Of a DNA stretch of 42,314 bases, positions 36,357 through 42,314 are shown piece by piece. Both the position numbers and the translations under genes were made by a program. The stretch covers positions 1 through 42,314 of the forward strand of contig CATOJY010000029.1 of assembly GCA_951800685.1 (NCBI GenBank), in the 5' to 3' direction. This DNA comes from an uncultured Lachnospiraceae bacterium. GTDB lineage: Bacteria; Bacillota; Clostridia; Lachnospirales; Lachnospiraceae. Below the pieces are notes generated by a model that saw only the letters and a list, made by a program, of their open reading frames with translations, did no database searches and was not told the DNA's origin. How positions within the stretch are numbered: position 1 is the first letter of the stretch; every line of letters begins with the position of its first letter.

Positions 36357-37052
36357 TCATTTACAGCATTTCTTACAAGCTGTATACTTCTTTTTTGCTT
36401 GGCTTAGTGGTATGCTCTTTGGGTTTTTCATTCCAGAACATGTAGGCTTACTATGGTACTTTTTGCTGCTACGGTCTATATATACGATTGTCTCGCCCGC
36501 TGGCTGCGCTGCGCGGCTTTTCTTCTCTTCTATGAGAACGTCAAGCTCTATATTACAGCCAAACGTTTGTACCCCACCCCCGGAAATTTCCAGTATTTCT
36601 GCGGTGTATCGGGCTTGCGGGTATTTCCGCGCTAAGTCCTTTGCCAGCTCTGCTGATAGATTCCCCAGTACCTTATTGCCCCACTTGATGCACGCGGCAG
36701 GCTCTCCATTGTATGTATATTTTTCTACCGTTATATCCTCGTCGCCTGTCATGGTTCTTAATATGTCCTGGCGGTTCTCCCCGTCCTCGTTATCAAAAGT
36801 CACGCCTACCAATTTCGTGCGTATAGTTTCCGCAATCCTGCTGCCAGATGCAGCGGCAGGCGTTCCCGTTTTCCCCGGCTCTTCCTGCTGCCCGGCTGCC
36901 TCTTTCTCTGGCTTGCGTGCCAGCAGAAAACATACGGCAGCAATCACTATGCAACCGACACCACCCGTAATATTCCCGGACGGCAGCGCCACAATTCCGC
37001 TTACTGCAAATAATGCAGCCACAACATATAAAATAATTTGTTTCTTTGCCAT
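36357..37052 (-). CDS. Membrane protein with HIRAN-like domain and C-terminal Cys cluster
   Basis: A 231-residue protein. Residues 4-45 contain two hydrophobic segments (IILYVVAALFAVSGIVAL and VGCIVIAAVCFLLA). After an Ala/Pro/Glu-rich linker, residues about 80-175 resemble a HIRAN domain (KLVGVTFDNEDGENRQDIL, AACIKWGNKVLGNLSAELAKDL). The C-terminus, VYIDRSSKKYHSKPTCSGM then AKKKYTACKKCCK, matches a short module (Y-H-x-x-x-C...A...Y-x-x-C-x-x-C) likely to bind metal. AGAGGG lies 8 bases upstream. HIRAN proteins often touch damaged or stalled DNA, but a membrane-bound form is odd; function is not assigned. Confidence 0.68.
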   Translation of the reverse strand: MAKKQIILYVVAALFAVSGIVALPSGNITGGVGCIVIAAVCFLLARKPEKEAAGQQEEPGKTGTPAAASGSRIAETIRTKLVGVTFDNEDGENRQDILRTMTGDEDITVEKYTYNGEPAACIKWGNKVLGNLSAELAKDLARKYPQARYTAEILEISGGGVQTFGCNIELDVLIEEKKSRAAQPAGETIVYIDRSSKKYHSKPTCSGMKNPKSIPLSQAKKKYTACKKCCK

Positions 37053-37076
37053 AAAATAAGCCCTCTCTTTCGCCTT

Positions 37077-37271
37077 TTACTTTAATTCTAATATTTCATC
37101 AGCAGAGGCGTTAAGCTCCCTGCATATTTTTATAAACATTTCCAATGTAGGCGCGTGCGCCCCATTTTCCCATCGGCTTATATCCTTTTGGTGGACTTGC
37201 AGGCGTTCCGCAAGTTCTTTTTGTGAAACGCCCGCCGCTTTTCTCGCTTTTCTTATATTATTTCCGATCAT
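37077..37271 (-). CDS. Cro/CI-type HTH transcriptional regulator
   Basis: A 64-residue single-domain XRE-family regulator: IRKARKAAGVSQKELAERLQ then VHQKDISRWENGAHAPTLEM. With no C-terminal dimer or cleavage domain it resembles small phage Cro repressors. The ATG overlaps the stop of the 32-aa peptide gene as ATGA, so translation is coupled. The palindrome inside the operon promoter (37618-37637) is a likely target. Confidence 0.9.
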   Translation of the reverse strand: MIGNNIRKARKAAGVSQKELAERLQVHQKDISRWENGAHAPTLEMFIKICRELNASADEILELK

Positions 37272-37366
37272 GCGTTACCTCTTTTCTCTTTAGCTCTCAT
37301 TATAAGGGCTATGCAGAATTTCACCGTTCCTACGGCTACCAAAAAAATACCTAATTTCAAAATCAT
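37268..37366 (-). CDS. 32-aa single-pass membrane peptide
   Basis: MILKLGIFLVAVGTVKFCIA continues with a basic tail (RAKEKRG). It is one membrane helix with the positive charges on the C-terminal side. The stop overlaps the regulator start (ATGA). The ribosome site (AAAGAG) is weak and close. No family recognised. Confidence 0.5.
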   Translation of the reverse strand: MILKLGIFLVAVGTVKFCIALIMRAKEKRGNA

Positions 37367-37405
37367 GCTCTTTACTCGGCTTTGGGTTTATGATATATTT
37401 TTTAT

Positions 37406-37432
37406 AGGCGGCGGGCTTTCGCCCGCCTATAG
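37406..37432. repeat. GC-rich hairpin between two small genes
   Basis: ATAGGCGGCGGGC and GCCCGCCTAT form a strong stem with a GAAA-type tetraloop on the minus strand, with a 3-base bulge. No T-run follows on either strand, so it is more likely an mRNA-stability or processing stem than a terminator. Confidence 0.5.
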
Positions 37433-37434
37433 GT

Positions 37435-37551
37435 CTAACCTATGTACTTGTCGATAATGATAAGTATTATGCCTATGATTAAGTCCATCAGTGCATTGAC
37501 CGTCAAATCTTGCCACTTGATAGGCTTTTTCTTTTGTTTCTTCTTACCCAT
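37435..37551 (-). CDS. 38-aa single-pass membrane peptide
   Basis: It begins MGKKKQKKKPIKWQDL and continues with a hydrophobic helix (LIIGIILIIID) ending KYIG. The very basic N-terminus followed by one helix suggests a small inner-membrane peptide, N-terminus inside. It is the first gene after the perfect promoter at 37615-37643; GGAAAGGAGAAACGGCAGGAA precedes the ATG. Confidence 0.6.
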   Translation of the reverse strand: MGKKKQKKKPIKWQDLTVNALMDLIIGIILIIIDKYIG

Positions 37552-37614
37552 TTCCTGCCGTTTCTCCTTTCCAGTGCTTTACACTTATTTTTCTTTTCTC
37601 CTTTCTATGCTTTA

Positions 37615-37643
37615 ATTATATACCAACTTTGGTATATTGTCAA
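37615..37643 (-). promoter_or_regulatory. Perfect sigma-A promoter with palindromic operator
   Basis: On the minus strand TTGACA (37638-37643), 17 bp and TATAAT (37615-37620). The spacer is almost wholly occupied by a perfect palindrome with 9-bp arms, ATATACCAA and TTGGTATAT, around CT (37618-37637). This is a strong promoter expected to be shut by a dimeric repressor. Confidence 0.88.
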
Positions 37644-37666
37644 TCAGATTTCAAGAAAATTATGGT

Positions 37667-37705
37667 AAAAAAATAAAGGGTATGCCGCCCATGAACGACA
37701 TACCC
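37667..37705 (-). terminator. Intrinsic terminator after the endolysin gene
   Basis: Arms GGGTATGCCG (37678-37687) and CGACATACCC (37696-37705) with one G-U, followed on the minus strand by TTTATTTTTTT. It separates late lysis genes from the regulatory operon. Confidence 0.85.
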
Positions 37706-37716
37706 CAGCAGATACA

Positions 37717-39192
37717 TTATAATCTTGTGCAATAGTCCAGCGATACCCAGCCGTCCTTATTCTCTTCATACGCTTTCAGCAGCCCCCAGCCTGCGGCGCT
37801 GCCCTCTCCGGCTTTTACCTCTACAATGGTAAATACTCCCACGCCTGTATACTTCCCCGTCTTTTCAAAATCCGTGCCTGCGCCCGTCCTTATTCTAAGA
37901 TCGGTTATATCTACCTTTACTTTAAAGGGAACCTGTGCCGCCTCTGTCTTTCCCTGCTCTGTGTTCCCGCCTGCCCCGGCTCCTGCGTACCTGTCGTAAT
38001 ACTCCTGCCCGTATGCTGCCCGGCGCTGCTTTACTGCCTCGCTCTGATCTGCGGGCTTTTCGTACCCGGTCAGCACTGCATCAGAGGCAGCCCGTACCGA
38101 CGTTGCAGCCATAAGCGCGGAAATAACGCCCTTGTAGCCCTGTAATTCCTGCCACAAAAAGGCAAGCTGCATATTTAAGCCGCCGATCGACGCGCCCGCC
38201 GCTTTCGCGTAATCATACAGCGCCTGCTTGCGGCTATAATACGTCCACTGTGCAAGCCCGTAGCCCGCGCTGTCCCTCACAAAATTTGTGTAGCTGCCGC
38301 TGTCTACAGCTGCCGTATATTCTGCGTCCGTCATTCCCAGCCGCGTATTAAAGGAATTTTGCAGATTATCTGCTTTAAGCCCGCTTTCTGCAAAAAGGTT
38401 TCCCATAAGCCCGGCTGCTGCATAGGCATTTAAGCCTTTGCCTGTCAGAAAAGCCCAGATCACGCTTTCCGCGCCGCCTGCTGCCGTCTGCTGCTCATTG
38501 CCTGCAAAAGCGCTGTATACCGCCTTTCCGTCCCAGTCATACACATTATAGCCAGCAGTGCAGGCTTTCTTTGCATTTTCCAGACTTCCAAAAGCGCCCA
38601 GCTGCCCGGCTGCATCTTCCCAGCGCTTACGCACCCTGTAAAGTTTCTTTTCCGCGCTCCCGGCAGATGCAGTGCCGCCGCTTATCAGCCTTTTAAACTC
38701 GTCCCATGTATGCGCCGTTGTATTATATACATACGGGTTAGGGCAGATTTTCCCGGTAACGTCGTAATGCCTTATGACATGATCGGCAGGCACGCCGTAC
38801 TTATCCATTAAGTACCTTGTCAGCTCTGCTGCCGCCTCTACCGTCGCGTCCTCAAAATACCAGTCCTTATCTGTCGCGCCCTGGCTGGCGGTGTTCCTCT
38901 TCTTTACGCACAGCTCAATACCTATACTGTTTGCGTTCCGGCACTCCCCATGCTTATAACTCTTTGCGCCGCAGTGCCACGCTATGTTAGCATCTTCCAC
39001 GCACTGCCAGATTTCCCCGTTGTGATCTACAAAATAATGTGCGGACGCATTTCTATTGCCGCCTGCAAAATATTTGCAGTTTGCCTGCGCCCCACTCAAA
39101 CCGCCCACGTAATGAATCACAATGTACTTGATACGGGAAACGCTGCCCGGATTGAAATTGTACCCGCTTATCAGCCTTTTAATGTTCCTCAT
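37717..39192 (-). CDS. Phage endolysin: amidase + tail-lysozyme + SH3
   Basis: A 491-residue lytic enzyme with two catalytic modules. Residues about 20-170 are an Amidase_2 N-acetylmuramoyl-L-alanine amidase: zinc ligands in YIVIHYVGG, SAHYFVDHNGEIWQCVED, SIGIELC and VIRHYDVTGKICPNP. About 182-230 is a SPOR-like repeat (LYRVRKRWEDAAGQLGAF, NVYDWDGKAVY). About 243-400 resembles the phage tail lysozyme domain (AAAGLMGNLFAESGLKADNL, YGLAQWTYYSRKQAL). About 420-491 is an SH3 wall-binding domain (TDLRIRTGAGTDFEKTGKY). GAAAGGAAG precedes the ATG. It lies just after the holin, forming the lysis cassette. Confidence 0.93.
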   Translation of the reverse strand: MRNIKRLISGYNFNPGSVSRIKYIVIHYVGGLSGAQANCKYFAGGNRNASAHYFVDHNGEIWQCVEDANIAWHCGAKSYKHGECRNANSIGIELCVKKRNTASQGATDKDWYFEDATVEAAAELTRYLMDKYGVPADHVIRHYDVTGKICPNPYVYNTTAHTWDEFKRLISGGTASAGSAEKKLYRVRKRWEDAAGQLGAFGSLENAKKACTAGYNVYDWDGKAVYSAFAGNEQQTAAGGAESVIWAFLTGKGLNAYAAAGLMGNLFAESGLKADNLQNSFNTRLGMTDAEYTAAVDSGSYTNFVRDSAGYGLAQWTYYSRKQALYDYAKAAGASIGGLNMQLAFLWQELQGYKGVISALMAATSVRAASDAVLTGYEKPADQSEAVKQRRAAYGQEYYDRYAGAGAGGNTEQGKTEAAQVPFKVKVDITDLRIRTGAGTDFEKTGKYTGVGVFTIVEVKAGEGSAAGWGLLKAYEENKDGWVSLDYCTRL

Positions 39193-39222
39193 GCCTTTTA
39201 CTTCCTTTCTGCAATGAAATAA

Positions 39223-39246
39223 GCGCCTACGGTTTCCCGTAAGCGC
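39223..39246. repeat. Hairpin between holin and endolysin genes
   Basis: Arms GCGCCTACGG and CCGTAAGCGC with a 4-base loop (GAAA on the minus strand) pair at 8 of 10 positions. The following T-run is broken (TTATTT), so it may be a weak terminator or an RNA stem limiting endolysin expression. Confidence 0.4.
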
Positions 39247-39279
39247 CCTTTGCCGCTTTTCCTGTCTGGTCTGTTATTC

Positions 39280-39768
39280 TTATCTTTCCTGCTGCTTATG
39301 CCCCTCTACGCTGCCCGTGGTGCTGTTTCCGTCCAGTTCGTCCGTGTCCGGCAGCTCGTCCGTATACTTGGAAAGAAAGCCCCGCACACTCGCCCATACT
39401 CTTTTTACAGGCAGCCCGCATAATGCCATATTCTTAAAAATGCTGGTGATCTCATAGGCTATGTAAAGCAGGCTGAAAAACTCCGCTACGCCTACTGTCT
39501 TAAGCCCCAGATAGCCCCGCGCTGTTTCCGGGATAAACCCGATCAGATTGATCTTGATAAGCATGTCGATTGCCAGCATGAATACAAGGGAAATCAGCAT
39601 TGCCACTTTCCGTATTGCGCCGTCAATCCCTGCGCAGCTGTTGAATTTCTTTTCTTTCACTGCCCGCAGCACTCCGAAAACAGTATCAAATACAATCGCC
39701 AGTATTACCAGCTCGATCACTTTATTGTGTGCCGCCGCGTTCACAAACTTTAAAATTTTCTTTTCCAT
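39280..39768 (-). CDS. Phage holin
   Basis: A 162-residue membrane protein of the toxin-secretion/phage-lysis holin family (phage_holin_4 type). Visible are VIELVILAIVFDTVFGVLRAVKEKKFNS, the GIDGAIRKVAMLISLVFMLAID segment and VAEFFSLLYIAYEITSIFKNMALCGLP, the usual order of this family, then a hydrophilic tail. The Met at 39768 with AAAGGTGG is favoured over one 7 codons earlier. Next to the endolysin. Confidence 0.92.
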   Translation of the reverse strand: MEKKILKFVNAAAHNKVIELVILAIVFDTVFGVLRAVKEKKFNSCAGIDGAIRKVAMLISLVFMLAIDMLIKINLIGFIPETARGYLGLKTVGVAEFFSLLYIAYEITSIFKNMALCGLPVKRVWASVRGFLSKYTDELPDTDELDGNSTTGSVEGHKQQER

Positions 39769-39870
39769 AATAACCACCTTTCTTTTCATCTTCTTTCCCT
39801 GTTGATAAAAATTACAATCTAATTTCTTATTTCCAAACTTTTTATTCTATCTTCATTTTTCTTTCATTCT

Positions 39871-39885
39871 AAATTATCATTTAAT
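39871..39885 (+). repeat. Left copy of a 15-bp inverted repeat
   Basis: AAATTATCATTTAAT matches the reverse complement of 42159-42173 at 14 of 15 positions. The two copies flank the tyrosine recombinase and two late genes. AT-rich, so chance is possible. Confidence 0.25.
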
Positions 39886-39935
39886 TCGCTGCTCCCGTGA
39901 TATCTGATATGATATATAAAAAAGGAGCTTTTTAC

Positions 39936-40927
39936 ATGAAAGAACAATTTATTTGTGAGATCTTGCACCACCTACTTTCTTTTTTTCTGTTCAGCTCTCC
40001 GAAATCAAGGAAGCCGTGCGGATAACATTGTGTAAGTATGAAGTAACTGCAAAAGAAACCGCCTTACAGACCGTAAATAACGGAAGTTTACACTTTTTAA
40101 GCATGTATCTTGAGTCATGCGAACAGGCCGGGAAATCAAAAGGCACTGTAGAACTTTACAGGTTCCATTTATCCCGCCTTTTGTCCTATATCAACAAAGA
40201 TATTTATGCTATTTCTGATGATGATATTTATGTCTACCTCTATAACTACAGGCACAAACGCTCTGTAAGTAACGCCTACCTCGATCATCTACGCATTATT
40301 TTTAACGGCTTTTTTAAATGGCTTGTTAAAAAACGTGTACTTACTTCCAATCCGGTAGACTCTCTTGACACGATTAAATACCAGAAGAAAGTTAAAAAGC
40401 CATTGTCTGCGGAAGAAGTTGAAAAACTTCGTTCCTCCTGCCAGACAGAAAGAGACCTCGCTATAGTAGAATGCCTGTACAGTACCGCTGTCAGGGCATC
40501 AGAACTTTTAGGGCTTAACCGCTCCGATATCTCTTTTTCTCATAATGACATTATTGTCCTCGGTAAAGGTAACAAAGAGCGTATTACCTACCTTAATGCA
40601 AAATCCCATATCCATCTGAAAAACTATCTTGATATGCGCACGGACGATAACCCCGCCCTGTTTGTTAGCAGTAAGTCACCCCATGAGCGACTCACCCGAC
40701 GCGGCCTTGAAGATATCATTGACCGCATTGCCATAAAAGCCGACGTGAAAAACGTCCATCCACACCGATTCCGGCGTACCAGTGCAACCGATTTGCTTAA
40801 CGCCGGTATGCCCATAGAACAAGTGCAAGAGCTTTTAGGTCATAAAAGCATTGAAACAACTCGTATTTACTGTACTGTAAATCAGGAAGCCGTAAAGCAT
40901 AACCACAAGAGGCTTATGAACTTCTAA
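39936..40927 (+). CDS. Tyrosine recombinase with -1 frameshift at a T7 run
   Basis: A XerC/D-like site-specific recombinase of about 330 residues. Translation should begin at the ATG at 39936 (AAAAAAGGAGC upstream) and read MKEQFICEILHHLLSFF; the rest, from VQLSEIKEAVRITL, is in the -1 frame. The join falls at seven T's (39980-39986), in zero frame T-TTT-TTT, a classic -1 slippery heptamer. The catalytic set is complete: Arg in STAVRASELLGL, Lys in LGKGNKERI, HPHRFRRTSATDLL, LLGHKSIETT and Tyr in RIYCTV. Without slippage only 29 residues are made, or an internal GTG at 40016 gives a truncated 303-residue protein. It is on the plus strand, convergent with the late gene at 40924 with 4 bases overlapping. 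Confidence 0.88.
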
Positions 40928-41394
40928 GTTTTTCCCGGCTTGTCCCTGCTATGGCCTGCTTCCGAGGAGGCTTGTTTTCTGTGTATAAATATCGTATAAT
41001 GTGGCTTTTCCCCTTTCATAGCATATCTTAAGTAATCATCTACGATAATTACTACTGCCGAAAGAAAATACCACACTATAGAAAACGGAAGGCATACCTG
41101 CCCCAGAATATTAAAAGGTAGTCCAGAATAATCCCATACATTCTGCCCTAATAACAGGTTAATAATATAGCCACTTACAAACTCTACCACGGTTATAATA
41201 CACGCCCCAATTAAGCACTGCTTCCATAAAAGCATTTCCCACGGTATCACTTCGTTTATCAGCCCCACCAGGTAAAAACAAATTCCCCCTACAATAAACA
41301 TTGTCCAGTGTGTCCTCCCCCGGTAAAACATTTCTATCCCCACATATGATAAGCCGCCAAAAGCTATCAGCACCAGCGGCCTTAGTACCCTCAT
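40924..41394 (-). CDS. Prophage membrane protein, PF06541-like
   Basis: A 156-residue membrane protein similar to the putative ABC-transporter type IV family: GLSYVGIEMFYRGRTHWTMFIVGG, a conserved opening, then VVEFVSGYIINLLLGQNVWDYS. About four to five hydrophobic segments. Phages of Lachnospiraceae often carry one near the lysis genes; role unknown. The ATG overlaps the upstream stop as ATGA (41391-41394), so translation is coupled. Confidence 0.75.
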   Translation of the reverse strand: MRVLRPLVLIAFGGLSYVGIEMFYRGRTHWTMFIVGGICFYLVGLINEVIPWEMLLWKQCLIGACIITVVEFVSGYIINLLLGQNVWDYSGLPFNILGQVCLPFSIVWYFLSAVVIIVDDYLRYAMKGEKPHYTIFIHRKQASSEAGHSRDKPGKT

Positions 41395-42086
41395 GATGCA
41401 CCGGCCAGCATGTCCACAAGCGGCTGGCTCCTGTATTTTTCAGGTATTTCGATTCCATAGGTAATTGATTCTACAGCTTCCTTTGTGGCAAGCGACCTTA
41501 TATATATCCTCAAATCCCGGAAATAAGTTTCATGGTAAGTAGCTAGATCAAAAGCAGCCTTTACTACCTTTGACATATCCGCACTCGAATAATATTTGCA
41601 GTGTTCCGTTTCGTCTGATGTATGCCACGGGATTTTTTCATCCCCGCTGGCAATTACTCCCTGTAACACGGCAAGCTGTTTCTGCTCTTTTTCCGTCAGA
41701 TCAAAATGTTCTGTTGTTCCGTCTGTCAGTACCACTTCTACCCCGGCCTGTACAATATCCTGCTGCACCATTTCCATTTCTAACACTTTCGCTTCCTTTA
41801 CCTCTTCTAGCGTTGGTACGTAAGGTTCCGGCTCCTGCGGTAGTTCAGGCTCCGGCATAGTCACATACACACTACCATCATCCGAAAATTGCAGGCCATC
41901 CTCCAATTCCCTGTATAAGGTTGTATATCCTGTATGATCCCATCCATCGTTCCTGTCGATCCTAGACAAGACAAATCCACTGTCAGATGCCGGAAGCTCC
42001 CCTAGAACTTGCACGACATGTTCGGATATCCTGCTAAATTCTACTTCATATTTTTTTGTTTGACCTACATAGGTTAGATTGACCAT
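41391..42086 (-). CDS. Phage tail-associated protein (DUF4376-like C-terminus)
   Basis: A 231-residue protein. The N-terminal 75 residues (NLTYVGQTKKYEVEFSRISEHVVQVLGE, GFVLSRIDRNDGWDHTGYTTLYRE) resemble a small phage tail or receptor-associated fold. A Pro/Glu linker (PEPELPQEPEPYVPTLEEV) leads to a helical domain similar to phage DUF4376 proteins, with EHFDLTEKEQKQLAVLQGVIA and KIPWHTSDETEHCKYYSSAD. The Met at 42086 has AAAGGG 7 bases in front. Proteins like this usually follow the tail-fibre gene, but the reading frame found upstream here runs in the opposite direction. Confidence 0.65.
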   Translation of the reverse strand: MVNLTYVGQTKKYEVEFSRISEHVVQVLGELPASDSGFVLSRIDRNDGWDHTGYTTLYRELEDGLQFSDDGSVYVTMPEPELPQEPEPYVPTLEEVKEAKVLEMEMVQQDIVQAGVEVVLTDGTTEHFDLTEKEQKQLAVLQGVIASGDEKIPWHTSDETEHCKYYSSADMSKVVKAAFDLATYHETYFRDLRIYIRSLATKEAVESITYGIEIPEKYRSQPLVDMLAGAS

Positions 42087-42314
42087 ATTTTTTCCCTTTC
42101 TCCGGCCTTGCCGGGCTAATATATTTATAGTTTCTTTTGTTTGCCTCTCCCTTACTGCATTAAATGATAAATTAACGTCTGGGCTAAGTGGCTGTACTTT
42201 TGGGCTTACCGTGGATGGCAAGCCCGGCTGGAAGGATGGTGCGGATACAGTGCACCCTTTTAAAAATGTAGAAATATTACACATCGAAAATCATAAAGGT
42301 ACGTACAAAAATGT
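42073..42314 (+). CDS. Partial tail-protein-like frame running off the window
   Basis: An open frame on the plus strand from the stop at 42070 to the window end. From about 42160 it reads LNDKLTSGLSGCTFGLTVDG and then KPGWKDGADTVHPF, a motif familiar from tail or baseplate proteins of Firmicutes gut phages, then VEILHIENHKGTY. It has no convincing start codon or ribosome site, so it looks like an internal part of a gene cut from its 5' end. All other late phage genes here except the recombinase are on the minus strand. Confidence 0.5.
42159..42173 (-). repeat. Right copy of the 15-bp inverted repeat
   Basis: The reverse complement, AATTTATCATTTAAT, matches 39871-39885 at 14 of 15 positions. 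It lies right where the tail-like plus-strand frame begins to look coding. Confidence 0.25.

Overview
The window is low-GC Gram-positive chromosome, most like a gut Lachnospiraceae-type clostridium. The evidence is the rimP-nusA-ylxR-ylxQ-infB-rbfA-nrnA-truB-ribF order, a two-subunit PyrB/PyrI, a folB-folK fusion, DUF5050 propeller proteins, strong AGGAGG-type ribosome sites and textbook sigma-A promoters. The genus cannot be fixed from this sequence alone. Nearly all genes lie on the minus strand. No rRNA, tRNA or CRISPR array was seen.

Layout: 1-1280 is decayed accessory DNA, with a possible recombinase remnant, a GNAT acetyltransferase, a 40-codon stub of a methyltransferase and a small ORF. 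1279-3652 holds two secreted or anchored proteins of unknown function, the second behind an array of 11-bp direct repeats. 3969-10169 (minus) is pheA, a DUF815 ATPase, ppx and ppk, which make and break polyphosphate. 10404-11447 (plus) is a membrane-anchored DUF5050 protein. 11490-15758 (minus) is a compact folate operon (folC, folE, folP, folB-folK) with a trailing acetyltransferase. 15986-19100 carries a small membrane protein, a PH-like protein, a nitroreductase and pyrB-pyrI. 19178-22861 is rpsO, pnp and an HD-GYP response regulator. 23022-26113 is an NlpC/P60 wall hydrolase with a WalR-like box and a Na/Pi cotransporter with a PhoU-like tail. 26273-35044 is the translation/transcription operon from rimP to ribF, driven by a strong promoter and a leader that contains a weak intrinsic terminator.

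From about 35200 to the right edge is a prophage end. In transcription order on the minus strand it runs: tail-associated protein, PF06541-like membrane protein, holin, endolysin, a small regulatory operon (38-aa and 32-aa peptides, Cro-type repressor, HIRAN-like membrane protein), then an IS30-family DDE transposase at the host boundary. A tyrosine recombinase on the plus strand sits inside the late genes and is split by a -1 frameshift exactly at a T7 slippery run. At the right edge a tail-protein-like reading frame runs in the opposite direction to the other late genes.

The best candidates for something new are (i) a possible tail-protein inversion cassette run by the frameshifted tyrosine recombinase, and (ii) a prophage whose integration enzyme may be the IS30-type transposase. 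Both need sequence beyond the right edge. The best regulatory finds are the rimP-nusA leader attenuator, the WalR-like box at the NlpC/P60 promoter, and a perfect prophage promoter with a palindromic operator in its spacer.
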